DNA of 64,000 nt from an uncultured Methylophaga sp. (GTDB lineage: Bacteria; Pseudomonadota; Gammaproteobacteria; GCF-002020875). The position numbers and the translations under genes were made by a program. The notes below the pieces were generated by a model that worked only from the letters and a program-made list of their open reading frames with translations, was not told where the DNA came from and made no database searches. Of the stretch, positions 9,138 to 19,014 are shown piece by piece (position 1 is the stretch's first letter; the number at the start of each line of letters is the position of its first letter). The stretch spans positions 1-64,000 of the forward strand of contig CALEHW010000042.1 in NCBI GenBank assembly GCA_937877715.1, in the 5' to 3' direction.

Positions 9138-9590
9138 TTATTGCCCTGGTTTTGAACACTGGGAGCAGGTCCCCAGAAATTCTACTATTGGGCGCTTAGT
9201 TTTGAATCCAGTAACCTTTTCTGCTGACAGAAGGCTCTGTGTGATTTCCCTGTTTTCAATCTCGCAGACCTCACCACAACCGTCACAGATTAGAAATTGA
9301 CTGGAGTGTGGATGCTCAGGATGTGGACATGCCATAAATGCATGAAGGCACTCCAGTTTGTGGATTAGCCCCTGTTTGATTAGAAAATCGAGGGCACGGT
9401 AGACTACGGGTGGTGTTGGATTGTGCGTATCAGACCGCATCTGGTCTAGGATCTCATAAGCGCTTAGTGGCTTGTCTGAGACATAAAGAAGCTCTAGTAC
9501 AGTACGGCGATGGGCAGTTAACCTGACACCACGCACACGACATAGCTTCTCCACATGCCGTAGTGTGTCAGAGAGTTTTTTCTTATCCAT
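9138..9590 (-). CDS. zur: Fur-family zinc uptake regulator Zur
   Basis: Fur fold with HPHSSQFLICDGCGEVCEIE; last gene of the znuACB cluster. Confidence 0.88.
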   Translation of the reverse strand: MDKKKLSDTLRHVEKLCRVRGVRLTAHRRTVLELLYVSDKPLSAYEILDQMRSDTHNPTPPVVYRALDFLIKQGLIHKLECLHAFMACPHPEHPHSSQFLICDGCGEVCEIENREITQSLLSAEKVTGFKTKRPIVEFLGTCSQCSKPGQ

Positions 9591-10455
9591 TGCCGGAGCC
9601 GTCTTTTTTGGCGGAGGTGATTGCTACTCGTGCACGGCGTCGATAAATGGCACGTGTTGATAGTGCAGATATTACATAGATGGCACCAGCTAGTAGAATG
9701 ATTGTTGGGCCAGCCGGAAGATCTGGGCCATAGGAGAGAGCCAACCCAGAGACACTGATAATGCCTCCGACAAGAGTAGCAAGAAGCATCATACGTCCAA
9801 TAGAGTGGACGTAGTGTCCAGCAACGGCAGCTGGTAATGTCAGTAGAGCTAGCACCAGAATTAACCCCACCACCTGAATCAGAAGCACAACCGTGACTGC
9901 AACCAGTACCAGTAGTAATAGATAGAAGAGGGTAACCGGGATTCCGCGTAGGCGGGCAAACTCTTCATCAAATACAACTGCCAGGAACTGGCGATGATAG
10001 GCAGTAACAAAAGCCAGCAATGCAATATCCAGGGTAGCCATAAACCATAGGCTTGATTGTGGCACCAGTAGAATATTACCAAACAGAAAACTCATCAGAT
10101 CTGTCTGATAGCCTGGGGTTTTGGATATGAAAAGGATGCCGATTGCCATACCAATTGCCCATAGGGCACCAATCAGTGTGTCCTCCTGTGCTCTCCACTG
10201 TAGCCTTACCCAACCAATAAGCAGTGCGGAGATAATTGCAGCAACAAGGGCTCCGATAAGTGGGTCGTAACCATAGTAGACAGCAGCACCCATTCCCCCC
10301 AACACGGAGTGAGCGATACCCCCGGCAATGAATGCAATACGTTTCACCACAACATATGTACCCATGACGCCACATCCGATGCTTGCCAGAAGGCCTGCAA
10401 TAAGTGCAGACTGTAGAAAGGTATATTCAGTTAGTGCTGTAATAAATTCGCTCAT
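9583..10455 (-). CDS. znuB: Zinc ABC transporter permease ZnuB
   Basis: ABC-3 family membrane protein, 290 aa; operon context. Confidence 0.9.
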   Translation of the reverse strand: MSEFITALTEYTFLQSALIAGLLASIGCGVMGTYVVVKRIAFIAGGIAHSVLGGMGAAVYYGYDPLIGALVAAIISALLIGWVRLQWRAQEDTLIGALWAIGMAIGILFISKTPGYQTDLMSFLFGNILLVPQSSLWFMATLDIALLAFVTAYHRQFLAVVFDEEFARLRGIPVTLFYLLLLVLVAVTVVLLIQVVGLILVLALLTLPAAVAGHYVHSIGRMMLLATLVGGIISVSGLALSYGPDLPAGPTIILLAGAIYVISALSTRAIYRRRARVAITSAKKDGSGNG

Positions 10456-10457
10456 GA

Positions 10458-11228
10458 TTATCTATACCCATAATGGTGATGTGCCACCATACGTACATTC
10501 TCTCCATACAGGTTCTGTATAACCTGCCCATCAATTGCATCGGTATGGTGACAGACCAGCGTACGATTAATGCAGGCAACCCGTGTAACGTAGCTGGATA
10601 TAAAGGCAATATCGTGGGATACAACAAGAATAGTCATTCGTAGGTTAAGGCGTTTCAGTAGATCGAAGATGTCACTCTCCAGTCGCTGGTCAATATTTGC
10701 TGTTGGCTCATCAAGGATAAGAATGGAGGGGTTGGCAACAAGTGCCCTAGCGAGCAATACACGTTGTAGCTGGCCACCGGATAGGCTGCCAATCTGACGG
10801 TCTATCAGGTTTTCAGCCTCTACCTCTGCTAATGCCCTCTGGGTAGCAACATGGTCAGCCTTGGTGTAACCACCAGGTATCAGTGCGCTGAGCCATCCCT
10901 TATTGGGTCTTGATCCCATTCGTCCAAGTAGTACCAACTGCCCCACGGTAATAGGGAACTCCTTGGAGAAATTTGGGTGCTGAGAGACATAACCTAGCAG
11001 GTGCTGGGCTCTGCGTGGTTTTCTGCCTAATACCTGAATATGACCGGAGTATGGTGTAAGCAGTCCAAGGATCAGTTTCAACAGGGTGCTCTTGCCTCCT
11101 GCATTGGGGCCAACAATACCGATAAACTCACCTTCATCTACTTTTAGGTCAACATCTTCCAGGACACTGGTTGCACCATAGGAGAAGGAGACTCCCTGGA
11201 GATCAATGATAGCCTGTGGCTTATCCAT
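10458..11228 (-). CDS. znuC: Zinc ABC transporter ATP-binding protein ZnuC
   Basis: Walker A GPNAGGKST, signature LSGGQLQRVLLARAL, Walker B ILILDEPTANID. Confidence 0.92.
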   Translation of the reverse strand: MDKPQAIIDLQGVSFSYGATSVLEDVDLKVDEGEFIGIVGPNAGGKSTLLKLILGLLTPYSGHIQVLGRKPRRAQHLLGYVSQHPNFSKEFPITVGQLVLLGRMGSRPNKGWLSALIPGGYTKADHVATQRALAEVEAENLIDRQIGSLSGGQLQRVLLARALVANPSILILDEPTANIDQRLESDIFDLLKRLNLRMTILVVSHDIAFISSYVTRVACINRTLVCHHTDAIDGQVIQNLYGENVRMVAHHHYGYR

Positions 11229-12064
11229 TACCGCATTGCCTCAGAAAGTTGTTGTGCGACAGTGTATAGGTTATTAATGTAGTCGGCAGATAGTGGATCA
11301 ATGGATATTACCTGCCCTTCAATCGCTTCTGCAATCTGCTCTGCAAATTTTCGATTAAGCTGTGGTTGTATGAATATCACCCTTATACCTTCATCTTTTG
11401 CTAGTTTTATCAGGCCGACCAATGTACGTGCCCCGGGATCTTTCTCCTCGTGTTCAATGGCGATCTGGGTCAGTCCATAGTGGTCTGCAAAATGCCCCCA
11501 TACTGGATGAAATACCATAAATTTACGGTTTGATTTACCCCTAAATATAGCAATGATATCTTGGTTCAGGAGATCTAGTTCAGCGGCAAACACCTTATAA
11601 TTATGTAGATATATCTGTTTATTGGACGGATCTATAGAGATAAGGGCATCTCGAATTTTATGAGCTATTAATTTTGCCTGCAGTGGATTGGTCCAGGTAT
11701 GAATGTCATGCTCCGTCTTGTCATGCTCCGTCTTGTCATGTATGTCCGTGGTATCAATCACTTTCATGCCAGGGTTGGCAGAACGGATTCTATTCATCCA
11801 TGCATCCTCAAAGGGGATGCCTGCACTGATATAGATGGATGCTTTTGTCAGATCACGTATTTGTTTGTGGCTTGGAGTGTAAGTATGGGGGTTCTCTCCA
11901 GTCCCAACCATGGATTGGGTATCTACATATTTCCCGCCAACTCTCTCAACAAAAGTCTCTACAGGGGGTATGCTGACAAAAACTCGCAATGGCTCTGCAT
12001 TAGCCAAAGAGCTGAAGAAGAGCCAAATGATAGCCAGAAGTGGCAATGTTATCTTTGAGTGCAT
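11228..12064 (-). CDS. znuA: Zinc ABC transporter substrate-binding protein ZnuA
   Basis: Signal peptide, cluster A-1 SBP motifs (GENPHTYTPSHKQ, FHPVWGHFADHYGL), short Asp/His repeat loop. Confidence 0.92.
   Translation of the reverse strand: MHSKITLPLLAIIWLFFSSLANAEPLRVFVSIPPVETFVERVGGKYVDTQSMVGTGENPHTYTPSHKQIRDLTKASIYISAGIPFEDAWMNRIRSANPGMKVIDTTDIHDKTEHDKTEHDIHTWTNPLQAKLIAHKIRDALISIDPSNKQIYLHNYKVFAAELDLLNQDIIAIFRGKSNRKFMVFHPVWGHFADHYGLTQIAIEHEEKDPGARTLVGLIKLAKDEGIRVIFIQPQLNRKFAEQIAEAIEGQVISIDPLSADYINNLYTVAQQLSEAMR
11706..11740 (-). repeat. 15 bp tandem repeat (TCATGCTCCGTCTTG x2.3) inside znuA
   Basis: Exact repeat at 11706-11720 and 11721-11735, partial third; encodes DKTEH-DKTEH. Confidence 0.9.
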
Positions 12065-12095
12065 TGGGGTATGGGGTCAGTTGGGTTATGAGAGT

Positions 12096-12113
12096 GTAAT
12101 GTTATAACATCTC
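12096..12113. promoter_or_regulatory. Zur box upstream of znuA
   Basis: GTAATGTTATAACATCTC matches the gammaproteobacterial Zur operator pattern (GAAATGTTATAACATTTC-like) in the znuA/mpl intergenic region. Confidence 0.8.
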
Positions 12114-12158
12114 ATTTACCTATAAAAGAGACTATTTAACAGGCTCCCGAGGTACCAT

Positions 12159-13514
12159 ATGCGGATGCATATCCATATTCTCGGTATCTGTGGAACCTTC
12201 ATGGGGGGCGTTGCCCTGCTGGCGCGTGCTGCTGGCCATACAGTTTCTGGATCTGATGCCAATGTCTATCCCCCGATGAGTACCCAGCTTGAGCAGGCAG
12301 GAATATCTCTACAGGAGGGATATGAGTTGGACCACCTTGATCCTGCCCCGGATATGGTGGTGGTTGGCAATGCGATGAGTCGTGGGAATCCTGCTGTTGA
12401 GTATATGCTAGAGCAGGGGATCCCTTATAGCTCTGGCCCGCAGTGGCTGTCGGAGCATGTGCTACAGGATCGCTGGGTGTTGGCTGTTTCAGGTACGCAT
12501 GGAAAAACCACTACCTCGGCCATGTTGGCCTGGATTTTGGAATATGCCGGATTGGCTCCTGGGTTTCTGATTGGAGGGGTTCCGCAGAACTTTGGGGTCT
12601 CGGCACGTCTGGGAGAGACTCCATTTTTTGTGGTAGAGGCCGATGAGTATGACACCGCTTTTTTCGATAAGCGTTCCAAGTTTATCCACTACCGTCCACG
12701 TACCTTGGTCATCAACAATCTGGAGTTTGACCATGCTGATATCTTTGATGACTTAAAGGCGATTCAGCGGCAATTTCACCACCTAGTTCGTACTGTTCCT
12801 GGTAATGGATTGATTATCCATCCTGCTCGGGAATCAGCAGTTGATGAGGTGATTAAGATGGGGTGCTGGACCCCGACAGAGACCATAAATGGTCAGTGGG
12901 ATGCTATCCAGGATGATGCGGCATGGAGCCGTTTTCTTGTCTCCATCGATGGGTCACCACAGCAAGAGGTGGCATGGGAGCTGAGTGGTTACCATAATCG
13001 CTGTAATGCCCTGGCAGCCATTGCTGCAGCCAGGCATGCTGGTGTGCCGGTTCACCATGCCATTGATGCCCTCTCCAAATTTAGGAATGTTCGTCGTCGT
13101 ATGGAGGTTCTGGGAGAGGTAAATGGGGTAACGGTTTATGATGATTTTGCCCACCACCCAACCGCGATTGAGCTAACTTTGGGCGGTCTTCGGGGTAAGG
13201 TAGGAGAAGAGCGGATTCTTGCCATTATGGAGCCGCGCTCCAATACCATGCGAATGGGGATACACCAGCAAACATTGGCGCAATCCTTCAACAAGGCTGA
13301 CAAGGTAATGCTGCTTCAGGACGGTGAGCTGAATTGGAGCCTGCAGCAGATTATGGAGGAGAGCGCTGTTCCTGTCTCTATCTTTGAGACGGTGGATCAG
13401 ATTGTGGATGCTGCCACACAGTGGAGCCGTTCCGGGGACCACATGCTGGTGATGAGCAATGGAGGTTTTGGGGGAATCCATGACAAACTGCTGCAGAGGT
13501 TGGAACAGGAATGA
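12159..13514 (+). CDS. mpl: UDP-N-acetylmuramate:L-alanyl-gamma-D-glutamyl-meso-diaminopimelate ligase
   Basis: Mur ligase signature HIHILGICGTFMGGVALLARAAGH, VSGTHGKTTTSAMLAWILE. Confidence 0.95.
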   Translation: MRMHIHILGICGTFMGGVALLARAAGHTVSGSDANVYPPMSTQLEQAGISLQEGYELDHLDPAPDMVVVGNAMSRGNPAVEYMLEQGIPYSSGPQWLSEHVLQDRWVLAVSGTHGKTTTSAMLAWILEYAGLAPGFLIGGVPQNFGVSARLGETPFFVVEADEYDTAFFDKRSKFIHYRPRTLVINNLEFDHADIFDDLKAIQRQFHHLVRTVPGNGLIIHPARESAVDEVIKMGCWTPTETINGQWDAIQDDAAWSRFLVSIDGSPQQEVAWELSGYHNRCNALAAIAAARHAGVPVHHAIDALSKFRNVRRRMEVLGEVNGVTVYDDFAHHPTAIELTLGGLRGKVGEERILAIMEPRSNTMRMGIHQQTLAQSFNKADKVMLLQDGELNWSLQQIMEESAVPVSIFETVDQIVDAATQWSRSGDHMLVMSNGGFGGIHDKLLQRLEQE

Positions 13515-14128
13515 TATGGGATAGGAAGAATACCGTCACCCTGGCAGTAACTGGTGCGTCAGGTGCAGCCTACGGTCTGCGATTATTGGAGCAGTTGATT
13601 GCAGCGGATATTCGGGTTTGGATGATGCTCTCCGATGCAGCACGAATCGTAATGGAGATGGAGATGGGTCTATCTCTTCCTCAATCTGCCGATGAGACCA
13701 GGAAGTTACTTACGGAACGATATGGTGCCAAAGAGGGGCAGTTGTCACTGTTTGGAAGGGGGGAGTGGACGGCACCTGTTGCCAGCGGCAGCAATGCACC
13801 CTATGCAATGGTGGTCTGCCCCTGCTCCATGGGGACGCTCTCTGCCATTGCCCACGGTAGTAGTGATCAGCTGCTGGAACGGGCAGCCGATGTGATGATC
13901 AAGGAGAACCGGAAACTGATTCTGGTTCCCAGAGAGACCCCTTACTCAGCTATTCACCTGGAGAATATGCTGAAGCTTTCCAGGATCGGGGTGACCATTC
14001 TGCCACCCAATCCGGGTTTCTATAACCGGCCGGAGACAATTGGGGATCTGGTCGATTTTGTAGTAGCCAGAGTTCTCGACCAACTGGGTGTCGAACAGAG
14101 TCTGATGCCCCGCTGGGGGGAGGAGTAA
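13511..14128 (+). CDS. ubiX: UbiX flavin prenyltransferase
   Basis: TGASGAAYGLRLLEQL, CPCSMGTLSAIAHGSSD, PRETPYS. Confidence 0.93.
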   Translation: MIWDRKNTVTLAVTGASGAAYGLRLLEQLIAADIRVWMMLSDAARIVMEMEMGLSLPQSADETRKLLTERYGAKEGQLSLFGRGEWTAPVASGSNAPYAMVVCPCSMGTLSAIAHGSSDQLLERAADVMIKENRKLILVPRETPYSAIHLENMLKLSRIGVTILPPNPGFYNRPETIGDLVDFVVARVLDQLGVEQSLMPRWGEE

Positions 14129-14131
14129 AGG

Positions 14132-15082
14132 CTACATCTCCAGCCTTGAGTTGATGCTCCCCCTTAGTGCACTGGCCAGACTGGCAGCAAACTGGTTGGC
14201 ATACTGTTCGAATAGATCCACCTTCGGCGTATAGTCCACAATCTTATCGATTCCAAACTCCTTTGCAATCTCATGGGTGGAGCGGTGGCCATCAATTAGC
14301 CCAAGGGTCCTCGCCTCTTTACCAACCCAGATTAGTCCTGTAAAAAGATCAGGTGAGTTTGCGAGATGGTCATCTCGTCCCTCCCTTATGCGGTCGATAA
14401 AGATCTGGTGGGTGGTAGAGAGTACATGTTCCTTGAGAAAGTTTTCTGTCTCTGCATCGCGTGGGGAGAATGGATCAAGCAGAGCCTTGTGTTTGCCAGC
14501 AGTCAGTTCACGCTGCTCGATTCCATGCTCTTTCATGGCTCCGATAAATCCGAAACCACCCATCCGTACCCCGATGGAGCCGATTAGTGACACCTCTGTA
14601 GCATGAATCTCATCAGCCGCACTGGCAATGTAGTAACAGGCGGAGGCACAGAGTTCATCAATGGTGACTAGTATTTTCTTCTCTGGGTTCTCCTTCTTTG
14701 CCGTTCTGATTACCTGCCATAGACGTTCTGCCTGGGCGGGTGTGCCGCCAGGTGAATTGAGTTGAAATACAATATGTTTAACCCGCTCATCTTCCACTGC
14801 CTTACGGATAGCGGGGGCAAGAATTTCGGCACTGTTGATGGTCTCACTGCTGATCTCGCCCTGCAGTTTGATAGTGGCAATTCGTTTGGCTGGATCAATC
14901 TGCTCAACCACACCGGCAGAGATCAGGATCAATAGAATTAGGTAACTGATCGCTAGAATATAGAGCACGTTCTTGAACCAACGCCCCTTGCGGATCTCTC
15001 GTTTAACTTCCTGGACTGCGGTGGCCAATTCACTTGACTGGATGGTAGACACTGTTTTTTCTCCGATAGGCAGAGGTTGCAA
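14132..15082 (-). CDS. sppA: S49-family signal peptide peptidase (SppA-like)
   Basis: LNSPGGTPAQAERLW, IDELCASACYYIASAAD, SLIGSIGVRMG. Confidence 0.88.
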   Translation of the reverse strand: MQPLPIGEKTVSTIQSSELATAVQEVKREIRKGRWFKNVLYILAISYLILLILISAGVVEQIDPAKRIATIKLQGEISSETINSAEILAPAIRKAVEDERVKHIVFQLNSPGGTPAQAERLWQVIRTAKKENPEKKILVTIDELCASACYYIASAADEIHATEVSLIGSIGVRMGGFGFIGAMKEHGIEQRELTAGKHKALLDPFSPRDAETENFLKEHVLSTTHQIFIDRIREGRDDHLANSPDLFTGLIWVGKEARTLGLIDGHRSTHEIAKEFGIDKIVDYTPKVDLFEQYANQFAASLASALRGSINSRLEM

Positions 15083-15103
15083 CTCTTGTTGTTGAGTGAG
15101 CCC

Positions 15104-15544
15104 TTATTGTCTCTCTCCAATGGTAAGGGGTAGAGCATTCCCCTTCTCTCGAAACCAGTTGATTGCAGTTAGGATTCCCGGCTGGCGGATGAACCACTGC
15201 TCAACATGATACTTTCCAGGGAAGTGGGTCATCATGATGCCAAGCAGTAGCGTCAGCAGCCCCTGTCCTGGAAGAAAGAGCATCAGGATTCCTGCGATAA
15301 TAAGGAATAGCCCAACTACGTTTCTAGCTAGATGGATCAGAAGGCGAATAACTGGATGCCCCTTGAGTGGCGCAGCTGTCGGCTCTCTGGTGTGATCGAA
15401 ATAGTCTTGTGGAATACGGCCTACCAGCCATGGTAGTGCCGCAATGGAGGCAACCAGCATGACTGCAGACCCAATACCTAACCAGAAAAGCATCTCCTCA
15501 TTAGTGGAGAACCATCTGCTTAGTAACTGCCACCACTCTATCAT
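15104..15544 (-). CDS. PGPGW-type transmembrane protein
   Basis: Hydrophobic segments with LMLFLPGQGLLTLLLGIMM. Confidence 0.7.
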   Translation of the reverse strand: MIEWWQLLSRWFSTNEEMLFWLGIGSAVMLVASIAALPWLVGRIPQDYFDHTREPTAAPLKGHPVIRLLIHLARNVVGLFLIIAGILMLFLPGQGLLTLLLGIMMTHFPGKYHVEQWFIRQPGILTAINWFREKGNALPLTIGERQ

Positions 15545-16828
15545 CTATTGCAGTGTCGCCAGCACCTTGCGGGCGGCATCAATGGTCGCCTGCAGATCTG
15601 CATCACTATGGGCAGCAGAGACAAAGCCGGCCTCAAAGGCAGAGGGCGCAAGATAGACTCCTTCATCCAGCATGCCGTGGAAGAATTTGCCGAAGCGTTC
15701 GCTATTGCAGACCATTACTTGATCAAAATTTTCAATCTTCTCCTCATCTGTAAAGAAGAGGCCAAACATGCCTCCGATACGGTTGCTGCGCATTGGAATA
15801 TTGTTTTCCGCTGCCGCCTCAAGGATTCCATCAGTGAGAGTTTTTACCTTCTCTTCCAGGTTGGTGAAAAAATTGGGGGCAGAGATCAGCTCCAGGGTTT
15901 TCATCCCGGCGGCCATTGCTAGGGGGTTTCCAGAGAGGGTGCCCGCCTGATAGACAGGCCCCAGGGGTGCAAGGTGTTCCATGATTTCCCGTTTGCCGCC
16001 AAAGGCACCAACAGGCATGCCGCCACCAATCACCTTGCCAAGAGTAGTCAGATCTGGGGTGATGCCAAGCTTGCCCTGTGCGCCACCAAGGCTGACACGG
16101 AAACCGGTCATCACCTCATCAAGAATAAGTATGGTGCCATGTTCATCACAGAGCTCACGCAGCCCCTCCAGGAATCCGTCGACCGGCGGCACGCAGTTCA
16201 TGTTGCCGGCGACCGGCTCCACGATTATGCAGGCAATCTCACTGCCGATCTCGGAAAAGAGTTCACGCACCTGGGTGATGTTGTTGTAGCTTAGGGTAAG
16301 GGTGTGTTCCGCCAATGATGCCGGGACACCTGGTGAGGTTGGTACCCCCAGGGTCAATGCACCGGAGCCTGCCTTGACCAGCAGAGAGTCGGCGTGGCCA
16401 TGGTAGCAGCCCTCAAATTTCAGAATCTTGTCACGACCAGTGTAGCCTCGGGCAAGGCGAATGGCACTCATGGTCGCCTCGGTACCAGAGCTGACCATGC
16501 GTACCAGTTCGATTGATGGAACCAACTCCTTCACTTTCTTTGCCATCTGGGTCTCTATCTCTGTCGGAGCCCCAAAGCTGAGCCCGTTAGCGGCTCCATC
16601 CTGGACGGCCTTGACCACATCTGGATGGGCATGACCGAGAATCATTGGCCCCCATGAGCCCACATAGTCTATATAGCGGTTGTCATCCTCATCATGGATA
16701 TATGCACCATCCGCACTTTTCACATAGACGGGATCACCGCCTACACCCCGGAATGCGCGCACCGGTGAGTTCACACCGCCGGGGATATGTTGTTGGGCCT
16801 CTGCAAAAAGATCGTGTGAACGGGTCAT
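15545..16828 (-). CDS. hemL: Glutamate-1-semialdehyde 2,1-aminomutase
   Basis: [50 protein letters not shown]. Confidence 0.96.
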   Translation of the reverse strand: MTRSHDLFAEAQQHIPGGVNSPVRAFRGVGGDPVYVKSADGAYIHDEDDNRYIDYVGSWGPMILGHAHPDVVKAVQDGAANGLSFGAPTEIETQMAKKVKELVPSIELVRMVSSGTEATMSAIRLARGYTGRDKILKFEGCYHGHADSLLVKAGSGALTLGVPTSPGVPASLAEHTLTLSYNNITQVRELFSEIGSEIACIIVEPVAGNMNCVPPVDGFLEGLRELCDEHGTILILDEVMTGFRVSLGGAQGKLGITPDLTTLGKVIGGGMPVGAFGGKREIMEHLAPLGPVYQAGTLSGNPLAMAAGMKTLELISAPNFFTNLEEKVKTLTDGILEAAAENNIPMRSNRIGGMFGLFFTDEEKIENFDQVMVCNSERFGKFFHGMLDEGVYLAPSAFEAGFVSAAHSDADLQATIDAARKVLATLQ

Positions 16829-16856
16829 GATATCTCTCTCTTTCTTCTGTTCGGTT

Positions 16857-17486
16857 TTATTCTGGCTCAAATAGTCTGGCAATGTCCCGGGCAGCCTGTT
16901 CAATATTGGGTGCCCCGAGGACTGAGTGGACTACTGCGACCATATCGGCCCCAGCGTCGATCAGTGGTTTTCCATTACTGCCATCTACTCCTCCAATCGC
17001 AACTATCGGTAGTTGCAGCTCCCCCTTTGCCCTGGTCAACAGTTCTGGTGTAGCGAGAACTGCACCGGGTTTGGTTCGGGAGGGGAAGAACCGGCCAAAG
17101 GCGATATAACTTGCTCCCTGCTCCGCTGCTATCCGTGCACGATCGAGCGAATTGTAGCAGGAGAGGCCGATAATCGCCTCATCTCCAACAATTTTTCGTG
17201 CCTCTTCCACACTGCCATCAGTGCTGCCGAGGTGGACCCCATCTGCCCCGGTCTCTGCCGCCAGGGTTGCATCATCATTGACAATCAGGGGGATTCCAAG
17301 GGGACGGCAGAGGGTGATGAGATCGATAATCTCCCACTGTTTTTGCTCCCGGTTGGCATGTTTGTTACGGTACTGAATAATCCTGGCACCACCTTGAATT
17401 GCCTCAGCCACAGCGATTACGACTCCCACCTTGTCAGTCAGGTGGTGGTCAGTCAACAGATATAGGCCGCTTAGCCGACTGTTCAT
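16857..17486 (-). CDS. thiE: Thiamine-phosphate synthase
   Basis: [40 protein letters not shown]; track ORF extends upstream into thiD. Confidence 0.93.
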   Translation of the reverse strand: MNSRLSGLYLLTDHHLTDKVGVVIAVAEAIQGGARIIQYRNKHANREQKQWEIIDLITLCRPLGIPLIVNDDATLAAETGADGVHLGSTDGSVEEARKIVGDEAIIGLSCYNSLDRARIAAEQGASYIAFGRFFPSRTKPGAVLATPELLTRAKGELQLPIVAIGGVDGSNGKPLIDAGADMVAVVHSVLGAPNIEQAARDIARLFEPE

Positions 17487-18292
17487 TGGAGCTTTTGGTG
17501 TGAGAGACGGCCAGGGAAGTATTGTCCTCTGCCGGGTTGGAAACCGTTGGATAGAGCCTCCCATGTAAAATCCAGCCCCTCAGTAACAGCCTGCCTAACC
17601 GATTTTCCCACTGCAAGGTTGACAGCGATAGAGGAGGAGAGTGTGCATCCGGAGCCATGGTAGTGGTGATCGAGGCGCTGTTGCTGGAGCGAGGTACTCT
17701 CACCATCTGCCGTCAGTAGTAGGTGGTGCACCTGGTCCGGAGATTCACCGGGCAGGGGATCGTCGGTTCCGGTAATCAGCAGGTTGTCACACCCTAGTGA
17801 GATCAGTTCAGCGCCACACGCCTGGATTGAGTCCCCCTCTTGGGCTAGTTGCTGTAACTCCCTGCGGTTAGGGGTTGCGATAGTGGTGCGTGGTATCAGC
17901 AGTGTGCGGATCGCCTGCACCAGTTCACCACTGGAGAGGGTGCCACCACCTCCACCATAAATCACCGGATCGAGCACTACCGGAATCTCGGGGTGCTCTG
18001 TCAACAGTGTGTGGATCGCCTCGCAGATCTCTATACTGCCAACCATTCCTATCTTGATGGCAGCAATTGAGAGGTCATCAAGCACCATCCTTGCCTGCTG
18101 AATTACGATATCAAGTGGGGCGGGGAGGAAGCCTGATACAGAACGGCTGTCCTGAATTGTAAGGGCTGTAATTACGGTGGCTGCGTGCCCACCCAGTACC
18201 CCGATAGTTTCGATATCTGCCTGGATACCGGCCCCTCCGCTGGGGTCATGACCACCAAAAACCAGAACCGCAGGTCGTGTAACCGGTTTCAT
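17483..18292 (-). CDS. thiD: Hydroxymethylpyrimidine kinase/phosphomethylpyrimidine kinase
   Basis: FGGHDPSGGAGIQADIETI, GSGCTLSSSIAVNLA. Confidence 0.93.
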   Translation of the reverse strand: MKPVTRPAVLVFGGHDPSGGAGIQADIETIGVLGGHAATVITALTIQDSRSVSGFLPAPLDIVIQQARMVLDDLSIAAIKIGMVGSIEICEAIHTLLTEHPEIPVVLDPVIYGGGGGTLSSGELVQAIRTLLIPRTTIATPNRRELQQLAQEGDSIQACGAELISLGCDNLLITGTDDPLPGESPDQVHHLLLTADGESTSLQQQRLDHHYHGSGCTLSSSIAVNLAVGKSVRQAVTEGLDFTWEALSNGFQPGRGQYFPGRLSHQKLQ

Positions 18293-18969
18293 GACCGTGC
18301 ACCAAAAATATCGGTACCAATACGCACAATGGTGGCGCCCTCGGTAATCGCAGCCTCCATATCTCCAGACATTCCCATGGAGAGGGTATCGAGTTTCAGT
18401 CCGTTCTGGTTCAGCTGTTCCAGCGCCTCACGCAACTGGCGAAATGGGACCCGTTGCTGGGCAAAATCGTCAGAGGGTGCAGGAAGAGTCATCAGACCAC
18501 GCAGCCGGACTCCAGGCAGGGCGGCAATCTTGTCAGCCAGCTGCGGGAGTTCACTGAATGAGACCCCGGATTTGCTTGCCTCACCGCTACTGTTGACCTG
18601 AATACAGATATTGATTGGTCCCCGGTCTGCAGCTCTCTGTTCTCCAAGCCTGCGTGCAATCTTCAGGCGGTCAACCCCATGAACCCAGTCAAAATTTTCC
18701 GCAATGGTACGGGTCTTGTTGGACTGGATGGCGCCGATAAAGTGCCAGACAATTCCGTCGAGGGGGAGGGCCTCGATCTTTTCCAGCGCATCCTGCAGAT
18801 AGTTTTCACCGAAGTGTCGCTGCCCACTGTTGTAGGCCTGCTGCACCATGGATGCAGGTTTTGTTTTGCTTACTGCGAGCAGCTGCACCGAGCCGGAGCC
18901 GCGTCCGCAGTGGAGGGCGGCATCACTAATTCTCCGGTTAATCTGCTGGATCCGATCCTGAATGGCCAT
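18289..18969 (-). CDS. yggS: YggS/PROSC family PLP-binding protein
   Basis: [58 protein letters not shown]. Confidence 0.93.
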   Translation of the reverse strand: MAIQDRIQQINRRISDAALHCGRGSGSVQLLAVSKTKPASMVQQAYNSGQRHFGENYLQDALEKIEALPLDGIVWHFIGAIQSNKTRTIAENFDWVHGVDRLKIARRLGEQRAADRGPINICIQVNSSGEASKSGVSFSELPQLADKIAALPGVRLRGLMTLPAPSDDFAQQRVPFRQLREALEQLNQNGLKLDTLSMGMSGDMEAAITEGATIVRIGTDIFGARS

Positions 18970-19014
18970 GGAGTGGAGTATACTGATTGTTGGATGATGA
19001 TAGGAGATGATGTA

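Noticed and set aside
18679-19014. N-terminal 112 aa extension of recQ in the ORF track
   Set aside because: Overlaps yggS on the opposite strand; RecQ homology begins after [16 protein letters not shown] at 19015.
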